DNA of 64,000 bases from Terriglobales bacterium (lineage in GTDB: Bacteria > Acidobacteriota > Terriglobia > Terriglobales > Acidobacteriaceae): positions 483,942 to 547,941 of the forward strand of contig JAOAPE010000012.1 of the NCBI GenBank assembly GCA_025462725.1. Reading direction: 5' to 3'. The notes below the pieces were generated by a model, which saw only the letters and a program-made list of their open reading frames with translations, was not told where the DNA came from and searched no databases. The position numbers and the translations under genes were made by a program. Below are positions 58,175 through 64,000 of the stretch, piece after piece (the first letter of the stretch is position 1; every line of letters begins with the position of its first letter).

Positions 58175-59485
58175 TTACTGCCCTCTCACCACCAACTCCA
58201 CCGGATTCGACATGTGATTCAGCATTGAGGCCCGCCCAATCGCCTTCACGAAGATGCTCCATTTTCCTGGTTGCGGAAGCAGGGAAGCTACATCGATGGA
58301 GTGGGTCCCCGCGGGCACGTCAGCGACTGGTATCAACTTCTTTCCATCCCGCGAGATGAACACACGATAGTGGTCCAGCGTATTTTCCTTGCCTTGGATG
58401 TCCCAGCTCAGCTTCGTTCCCGCAACACTCGCATTTATTGAAACGCAATTGTCGATACCCGTTTCTATCTCCGTGCCTTCTTCGTAGTCGTTCCACGTTA
58501 CAAGCAGCAACATAGGAAGCTGGTTCCTGCGGGAGTAATACTTCCCGGCAACAGCGAGGGAATTCATCCAAGTTTGCCCGCACTCTTGGCTCACTCTCCT
58601 GTGCTTTCCCCAATCCGCCAGGGAATCGTCGAATCCTTTGTATCCTGACCCCAACACCAGCTTGCCGTTGGCATTCTGCGTTTTCCCATAGAAGTCGTTC
58701 AGGTACGCAATTCCTGCGGGATCGCTGGGCTTCGCGGCATTCGGGTCAAGCCACGCATACGCGCCGTTGCTTTCCGGGTAGTCGACACCGCGCGCATTTC
58801 GGAACAGCAGCATCGGTTGCGGACGAATTTGCGACCGCACCCGCTTCCAATCGATGTCGTACTTGGTCAGGTCAAAAACAAAGAACAGCGGACGCCCGTC
58901 CACCCGAACGTATGCCGACGACTGCATGTAATTTTCTTTGGCGAAATTAATCTCTGAAACGATGGCTTTAGTCACGTCGCATCCCGGTTGCTTCGCGCAC
59001 GGGTCGAGTGTTCCGGAAAACGACAGCGCAAATTGGAAGCCGACTCGTTCTGCCTCGCGCATGAACATAGTGCTTACGCGGTCTTTGAACTTGTCTTCCT
59101 TCCCATACCACGCAATGAATGCGCCTTGGATTCCGCGGCTCGCCATGTCCGCGATCTGACGGCTAACTTGGGCCTGATCGTCTGACCGATATCCCGGTGG
59201 CTCATGTTTCTGGTCACCAAACCATGGCATGAATCGAACGTAGATTTTTGTCGTCGCACCCGGATACAGCAGTGAAGAAATTGGAATCTTGCTTACGTTA
59301 CCTGCCGCAGCATTGCCGTTTGGCTGCCCTTTGAACTTCGGGCTGGCACTGGTGTTAAAACCGCTCTCGGCGTCGAGCGTCGTTTCACCAGATAGCTGCG
59401 TAACAGGTGCTGGATTCTGTGGCAACGCATGACTCGAAAGTATTACGGCGGCAACGAGCCCGGACATCAAGCGCGCCAAAAACAT
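58175..59485 (-). CDS. Secreted GH99/GH71-like carbohydrate-active protein
   Basis: A 436-residue exported protein from ATG 59485 (signal peptide ARLMSGLVAAVILSSHALPQ). The catalytic-like barrel spans about residues 80-340: KIYVRFMPWFGDQKHEP, QIADMASRGIQGAFIAWYG, ENYMQSSAYVRVDGRPLFFVFD and MLLLVTWNDYEEGTEIETG. The FMPWFG and WNDYEEG(T)E motifs resemble GH71/GH99 enzymes, where the Glu residues act in catalysis. The last 90 residues form a beta module. A paralogue diverges from it at 59798. Confidence 0.68.
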   Translation of the reverse strand: MFLARLMSGLVAAVILSSHALPQNPAPVTQLSGETTLDAESGFNTSASPKFKGQPNGNAAAGNVSKIPISSLLYPGATTKIYVRFMPWFGDQKHEPPGYRSDDQAQVSRQIADMASRGIQGAFIAWYGKEDKFKDRVSTMFMREAERVGFQFALSFSGTLDPCAKQPGCDVTKAIVSEINFAKENYMQSSAYVRVDGRPLFFVFDLTKYDIDWKRVRSQIRPQPMLLFRNARGVDYPESNGAYAWLDPNAAKPSDPAGIAYLNDFYGKTQNANGKLVLGSGYKGFDDSLADWGKHRRVSQECGQTWMNSLAVAGKYYSRRNQLPMLLLVTWNDYEEGTEIETGIDNCVSINASVAGTKLSWDIQGKENTLDHYRVFISRDGKKLIPVADVPAGTHSIDVASLLPQPGKWSIFVKAIGRASMLNHMSNPVELVVRGQ

Positions 59486-59797
59486 GCTCCGGATTGAGGC
59501 GTGAAATCTCTGATGTGACAAATAAAGTCCCACTCGTATCTGTCTGAAATGAATGTGTCTACTCTCGATTTAGATGCAAGTTGTTCTTGCCAGAAACGTC
59601 CGTTTCTTCTCAGGTGCTCCCTAGTAGGTACTAAGTATTATTCTTAACCCTTTGTGGAGTCTTCTCTGGACTGACTCCATAAAAATCCAAACCTACACTC
59701 CCTCCAGTTCACAACAGATTTCTTTGCGTCTTCGATCGTTCCTCGTCGCGCAAAGTTTGCGTTCCCCTAAACCGCAAAACAGAACCTGGAGGAAACA
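59486..59797. other. Intergenic region between divergent GH99-like paralogues
   Basis: A 312-base region that must hold both promoters. A TAGTA-GG-TACTA near-palindrome lies near 59622-59633, and a T/A-rich stretch TAAGTATTATTCTTAA follows. A GGAGG site near 59788 serves the plus-strand gene. No other feature recognised. Confidence 0.4.
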
Positions 59798-61372
59798 TTG
59801 AACTCACGCCGTCCGATCTTGGCCCTTATCTTCGCACTCTTTTCTATTCATTCATTCGCTGGCACGATTACCATCACGCCAACCACAACCCTGGCTGCCG
59901 AGATCGCCAAGAACAGCAGCGCGGCAGATTCTTTTATCGGGCTTCCTAACGGAAATCCGGCTCCCGGCAACGTAAGCAAATTGCCGGTTCGCAATCTTCT
60001 TCCCGGATACACCGGCAAGGTCCTCGCTCACTACATGCCTTGGTGGGGAAAAGCAGGACACATCGATATCGGACAGTCCTCACATGATGCCGTTCAGTCC
60101 GAGCGCATCGTCATTGACATGATCAGCCGAGGATACGACGGCCTGATGGTCAGCGAAGCCAATTCCAACACCTATAACCGAGACGGAGCACTGACGATGT
60201 TCGCCGCTGTCCAAAACCATCCCGGATTTCTTTTCTCTGTCAGTGAGAACAAGGGCGCATTCTCCGGCATCACCAACACCACCGCGAAGATGATCGCGGA
60301 CATGACTTTCAACAATGATCATTACTTCCAGTCGCCAAATTATCTGCGGGTGAACGGACGTCCGGTCGTCTTCATTTTCGATCAGGACATAACCGGCATT
60401 GACTGGGCTGCAGCACAGGCTGGCTCGCAGGGCAATCCTCTGTTCATCTTCCGCAATCGCAGCGGCTTAAGCCCGTCGTACTCGAACGGCGGATTTTCCT
60501 GGATCGGTTTCCCCAGCGCCACTGACACCACCGGGCTCGGCTATCTGGATTCTTTTTACCAATCCGGTGTCGATTACCCCAGTAAAGCTTTGGTCGGCTC
60601 GGCATGGAAGGGTTTCAATGACACCGTTGCCTCGTGGACCAAGAACCGGATCATCTCGCAGACCTGCGGCACTCTCTGGCTTGATTCAATGGCTCGCAGT
60701 ATCAGCAATAACCAACTGAGCACTTCAGCGATCTTGAAAGTTGCAACATGGAATGACTACGAAGAGGGCACTGAACTCGAGACCGGAATAGACAACTGCG
60801 CAACCATGAGTGCATCCGTCTCAGGAACTTCGCTTAACTTCGCGCCGGTCTTCTCGTCAACGGAAGGCGATGAGCGAACCATCGACGACTACCAAGTATT
60901 CATCTCCACTGACGGGCAGAACCTGATGAAGCTCACGCAGCTTCCCGCAGGCAGCCGTTCGCTGAATCTTGGGAGCTACACTCTTGCGCCGGGCACCTAC
61001 ACGCTCTACGTGAAGATGGTAGGTCAACCCGGCATTCTGAATCGGATGTCCGGCCCTGCGACATACACTGTTGCTCCGCCGCCACCACCACCGCCGCCTC
61101 CGGCTCCCACAGTGACCATCACCTGGCCGACCAACAACTACGCCAAAGCGTCACACTGGATCGAAGTTCGTGCCAACGCGACCTCAAGCAAAGCTGTTAC
61201 CACAATGCAGATCTTGGTGGATGGAAAATTGGCAGCCGCCGTTAACAATGTAAAAACTGTAGACAAGTGGGTCTACGGCAGCATCGGCAAGTGGCACACC
61301 GTCCAAGTGCAAGCGTGGACGAATGGCGCTTGGGTCAAATCGAGCACCATCAAGGTGTACGTGATCAATTAA
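59798..61372 (+). CDS. Secreted GH99/GH71-like protein with C-terminal Ig-like domain
   Basis: A 524-residue paralogue of the protein at 58175. It starts at TTG 59798 after GGAGGAAAC; the signal peptide is ILALIFALFSIHSFAG. The same barrel motifs occur: LAHYMPWWGKAGH, MISRGYDGLMVSEAN, DHYFQSPNYLRVNGRPVVFIFD and ATWNDYEEGTELETGIDNC. After the beta module, a run of prolines near residue 430 leads to an Ig-like domain (about 440-524, TVTITWPTNNYAKASHWIEV) that the paralogue lacks, probably a carbohydrate- or surface-binding unit. Confidence 0.7.
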   Translation: MNSRRPILALIFALFSIHSFAGTITITPTTTLAAEIAKNSSAADSFIGLPNGNPAPGNVSKLPVRNLLPGYTGKVLAHYMPWWGKAGHIDIGQSSHDAVQSERIVIDMISRGYDGLMVSEANSNTYNRDGALTMFAAVQNHPGFLFSVSENKGAFSGITNTTAKMIADMTFNNDHYFQSPNYLRVNGRPVVFIFDQDITGIDWAAAQAGSQGNPLFIFRNRSGLSPSYSNGGFSWIGFPSATDTTGLGYLDSFYQSGVDYPSKALVGSAWKGFNDTVASWTKNRIISQTCGTLWLDSMARSISNNQLSTSAILKVATWNDYEEGTELETGIDNCATMSASVSGTSLNFAPVFSSTEGDERTIDDYQVFISTDGQNLMKLTQLPAGSRSLNLGSYTLAPGTYTLYVKMVGQPGILNRMSGPATYTVAPPPPPPPPPAPTVTITWPTNNYAKASHWIEVRANATSSKAVTTMQILVDGKLAAAVNNVKTVDKWVYGSIGKWHTVQVQAWTNGAWVKSSTIKVYVIN

Positions 61373-62479
61373 CTATGAAGGATTGCTGCGATAAATAAGC
61401 GGCAATGTACGGGGGAGATGCGGTGGAGGAGATTCCTTCACCGCATTTGTTATTTGCAGAACTGAATCCACGAGCGGACGTTTGTTCGAGAGCGTGCACA
61501 CGGGATCAGCCGCACTCGCATCTCCTGCGAGCAACAACGCCTGGCATCTGCATCCGCCAAAATCATGCTCCTGCTTGGGACAGGTCTTGCACGGCTCCTG
61601 CATCCACTCCGTGCCTCGAAACATCTGGAACGCCGCCGACTCTGCCCACATCCACCGCAACTGTTTGTCGCGCACGTTGTCGAATGTGATATTTGGGATC
61701 ACCGCTGCCGCATGACAAGGCATGGCCCTCCCCGCAGGATCAATGAGCATCAACCTGCGCCCCCACCCGCCCATGCATGGCTTCGGATACTTTCCGTAAT
61801 AATCGGGGGTAACAAAATCAATGGCGATGTTTTTATGTGGGGCGAGCTTCCGACGATTTAAGACCTCAACAGATCTCTCAACCTGCTCTCGAGTCGGCAA
61901 GAGCGAAGAGCGGTTTTCCATCGCCCATCCGTAATACTGCACGTTCGCGATCTCGATCCGTTGCGGGCCCAGCCCTTCGGCAAAGGCGATCAGCTCTTCC
62001 AAGCGGTCGAGGTTCTTGCGGTGCACAACGAGATTGACAGTGAATGCGAGATTGGTTTGTCGGATCAAACGGGCGGCTTCTCGCTTCTTCGCCAAAACGC
62101 GAACACCGGATATTTCCGCAGCAGCTTCTTCGTCGAAATCCTGAAAACTTAATTGAATGTGGTCGAGACCCGCATGAACCAGCTTTGAAAGTTTTCCCTC
62201 ACTCAAGCCCACGCCAGAGGTGATCAGATTGACGTAGAGGCCGGACTTGCGCGCTGCACTGACCAACTCCACAACATCGTCACGAAGCAACGGCTCTCCG
62301 CCGGTGAAATGCGCGTGCATAATCCCCATTGCCGCCGCTTGCTCGAAGATTGAGACCCACTCTGCAGTCGATAGCTCTTGCTTGCGCCCCGCCAACTCCA
62401 GTGGATTCGAGCAGTAGACACACCGTAACGGACATCGGTGCGTCAGCTCAGCAATCAGCGCTAGTGGTTTATCAGTCAT
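61373..62479 (-). CDS. pqqE: PQQ biosynthesis radical SAM enzyme PqqE
   Basis: Joins the Glu and Tyr side chains of the PqqA peptide, the first step to pyrroloquinoline quinone. The radical SAM cluster is C16-x3-C20-x2-C23 (CPLRCVYC), with the SAM-binding HFTGGEPLLR. The C-terminal SPASM-type cysteines follow (CMGGWGRR, MPCHAA, CKTCPKQEHDFGGCRCQ), which hold auxiliary Fe-S clusters. The length of 368 is typical. It is the last gene of the operon, six bases after pqqD. Its stop abuts that of the GH99-like gene with no gap. Confidence 0.95.
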   Translation of the reverse strand: MTDKPLALIAELTHRCPLRCVYCSNPLELAGRKQELSTAEWVSIFEQAAAMGIMHAHFTGGEPLLRDDVVELVSAARKSGLYVNLITSGVGLSEGKLSKLVHAGLDHIQLSFQDFDEEAAAEISGVRVLAKKREAARLIRQTNLAFTVNLVVHRKNLDRLEELIAFAEGLGPQRIEIANVQYYGWAMENRSSLLPTREQVERSVEVLNRRKLAPHKNIAIDFVTPDYYGKYPKPCMGGWGRRLMLIDPAGRAMPCHAAAVIPNITFDNVRDKQLRWMWAESAAFQMFRGTEWMQEPCKTCPKQEHDFGGCRCQALLLAGDASAADPVCTLSNKRPLVDSVLQITNAVKESPPPHLPRTLPLIYRSNPS

Positions 62480-62485
62480 TTGGTT

Positions 62486-62737
62486 TCACCACTCCACCAC
62501 TCCCCGCTCGTTCAATTTCCGCAAAAACTCCTCAACATCGCTCTCCACCATCCCGACAAACTGTTCGCGCATCTCCCCAACAATTTCGCCAAGCGTTCGG
62601 GTTCCATCACACCGTTTCAATATTTCCGCGCCTGTTCCTTTCAGTCGCAGCACGCCTTCAGGGACAAGTAACGTGTCATCCGCGCCAAAGCGACATCCTC
62701 TCGCCAGTCTTGGTTGCGCTCCATCTGTAATGATCAT
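62486..62737 (-). CDS. pqqD: PqqA-binding chaperone PqqD
   Basis: An 83-residue peptide chaperone of the RRE fold that presents PqqA to PqqE. PRLARGCRFGADDTLLVPEGVLRLKGTGAEILKRCDGTRTLGEIVGEM is a close match to PqqD. I chose ATG 62737, which overlaps the pqqC stop (ATGA), over the longer frame; the extra 28 residues there have no family resemblance. Confidence 0.93.
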   Translation of the reverse strand: MIITDGAQPRLARGCRFGADDTLLVPEGVLRLKGTGAEILKRCDGTRTLGEIVGEMREQFVGMVESDVEEFLRKLNERGVVEW

Positions 62738-63495
62738 GGTCGAAAGGCTCCCAGTGGCGGCCACCCGGGCTGCACATACGCGTAGTAGATTGCGTCCAAC
62801 TGCGCCCACAACAGTTCGCACTTTGACACCAATGCTGCCAGCGCCGATTCCTGCTGCTCGCGCGTAGTCGCGTGGGTGTAGACGTAATCGAAAGCGAACT
62901 CTGCATCCCGCGGCGCCTGCGTCACGCGGTTTTCAAAATATCCAAGTCCGCTCACCAGCCACGGATAATGTTTACGCATCCGGTCCATTCGCAACGCGAT
63001 CAATTTCCCCGCAAATGTCTCCGTGAGCGATGAGGCCACAGCCTCCAGCAATGTTCGCTGCGAGACCAGTTGAACGTATGCGTCCACCGCATACCGCACT
63101 CCGAGCAGAACTTCTTTGCAGTCGATCACCCGCTGCCGTTCGAGCCCAGTAGCCTCAGCCAGTCGCAGCCACCGCTCGATTCCCGCCGAATTTAGATCAA
63201 TGCCATCTCCATCGTGGTCGATAATCCTCTGTCGCCACGCCCGACGGAACTCCACGTCATCACTGCGCGACAAGATGATGGCGTCCTTGATCGGGATCTT
63301 TGATTGGTAGTAGTAGCGGTTCAGCGCCCAGGCCTGTAGCTGTCCGGCATTCAATTCGCCTTCATGCATCAACTGATGAAATGGATGCAGATGGTGATAA
63401 CGCTCCGCACCGATTTGCATGATGCGCTCGCGCAATTCCTCACGGCTTAGCCGGTCGCCGCTTTCCACTTCGTATTCCTGTAAGAGTTCTTTCAT
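62734..63495 (-). CDS. pqqC: PQQ synthase PqqC
   Basis: Carries out the last ring closure and eight-electron oxidation to PQQ, without a metal. The 253-residue length matches the family. MHEGELNAGQLQAWALNRYYYQSKIPIKDAIILSR is the PqqC signature, and YPWLVSGLGYFENRV follows. ATG 63495 is chosen; it overlaps the pqqB stop (ATGA), and its own stop overlaps pqqD, so pqqB-C-D are translationally coupled. Confidence 0.96.
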   Translation of the reverse strand: MKELLQEYEVESGDRLSREELRERIMQIGAERYHHLHPFHQLMHEGELNAGQLQAWALNRYYYQSKIPIKDAIILSRSDDVEFRRAWRQRIIDHDGDGIDLNSAGIERWLRLAEATGLERQRVIDCKEVLLGVRYAVDAYVQLVSQRTLLEAVASSLTETFAGKLIALRMDRMRKHYPWLVSGLGYFENRVTQAPRDAEFAFDYVYTHATTREQQESALAALVSKCELLWAQLDAIYYAYVQPGWPPLGAFRP

Positions 63496-64000
63496 GATGT
63501 CGCTCGTGATATCTGGTGCGGGAGCACGAACTCCGTTCCGTCCTCCGCAATTTCCCAACCCGCATCCCTGACCTGGCGGTACTCTTTGCTCTCTTCATTG
63601 AGCATCGGGTTGGTGTTGTTCATATGGATGAATATCTTTCGAGGGCGGCGCAGTCCGCGCAATCGCTCGATGCTGCCTGTCGCGCCCGAGACCGGCAAAT
63701 GTCCCATCTCGCGCGCCGTACGACCGCCACCCTGTATTCGTATGAGTTCGTCATCGCTCCAGAATGTTCCGTCGATCAGCAACAGGTCGCATGAATCGAG
63801 ACGCTCAGTGATTTCATGTGTGATCTCGCGCACCCCTGGCACAAACGCAAACTTTGAGTTGCCTCTTTCGATGACGAGCCCCATCACCGCGCCATCATTT
63901 GCCGAACTGCTTTTCCTTCCCTTACCGGCGTAGTAGGGGAGATCGCTACCAGTTGTAAAGGTGTGACAAACGATGCTGCCGATGCCGCTTTGAGAGCCAA
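63492..64000 (-). CDS. pqqB: PqqB, partial (N-terminus beyond the window)
   Basis: The C-terminal 169 residues or so of PqqB, a metallo-beta-lactamase-fold hydroxylase of the PQQ pathway. LLLIDGTFWSDDELI, REMGHLPVSG and KIFIHMNNTNPML are typical. The frame stays open to the window edge, so the metal-binding HxHxDH part and start are outside. The order pqqB-C-D-E on the minus strand is standard; pqqA, if present, should lie further upstream. Confidence 0.93.
   Translation of the reverse strand, partial: GSQSGIGSIVCHTFTTGSDLPYYAGKGRKSSSANDGAVMGLVIERGNSKFAFVPGVREITHEITERLDSCDLLLIDGTFWSDDELIRIQGGGRTAREMGHLPVSGATGSIERLRGLRRPRKIFIHMNNTNPMLNEESKEYRQVRDAGWEIAEDGTEFVLPHQISRATS

Overview
The window looks like a chromosome segment from an acidobacterium of the Terriglobia type. 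That is an inference from recognised gene families: PEP-CTERM surface proteins, a PilT/pilin set, a TonB-like C-terminal protein, GH99-like and GH63-like carbohydrate enzymes, a PQQ operon, PIG-L/permease and DinB genes. No rRNA marker is present to confirm it.

Layout. Positions 1-14,600 are mostly housekeeping: a PadR regulator, a TPR protein, a PilT ATPase, a GNAT acetyltransferase, a pyrG - unknown - kdsA operon on the minus strand, two truncated divergent genes, a GAF-GGDEF protein, a RodZ-like protein, metK and ahcY. Positions 14,600-21,300 hold two PEP-CTERM proteins (each preceded by a sigma54-like site), several secreted proteins of unknown function and dispersed repeats. Positions 21,300-26,900 hold a PerM-type exporter, tldD-tldE, a PilZ protein, a LuxR-type regulator with a degenerate receiver, and tRNA-Ser(GGA).

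Positions 26,879-41,743 form a genomic island. The 3' end of tRNA-Ser is repeated as a perfect 26-bp copy at the far end, with another 21-bp partial copy about 100 bp before it. Next to the tRNA lie a frameshifted, truncated tyrosine integrase and a decayed serine recombinase. The intact cargo is an outer-membrane porin, a three-subunit formate dehydrogenase and an oxalate/formate-type MFS transporter. The catalytic subunit reads through an in-frame UGA (32303-32305) that fits selenocysteine, with a bacterial SECIS hairpin right after it; a plain ORF search splits this gene in two. No subunit has a visible Tat signal, so the active site probably faces the cytoplasm, and the transporter and porin would bring the substrate in. 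I read this as a transferable formate-oxidation module. The rest of the island (38.2-41.7 kb) is mostly remains: a tRNA-Ser relic, a dead cupin, a dead sulfite-oxidase-type molybdoenzyme, a dead HPP-family protein and an RHS scrap, with one intact cupin gene.

Positions 41,744-64,000 return to chromosome-like content: a type IV pilin, an aldo/keto reductase, a helix-turn-helix protein, a HAD hydrolase, a PIG-L deacetylase overlapping an APC permease, a frameshifted MFS exporter, two DinB-like proteins flanking an M13 metallopeptidase with matching terminators, a GH63-like glucosidase with an SDR dehydrogenase, two divergent GH99-like paralogues, and the end of a pqqBCDE operon (pqqB runs off the window).
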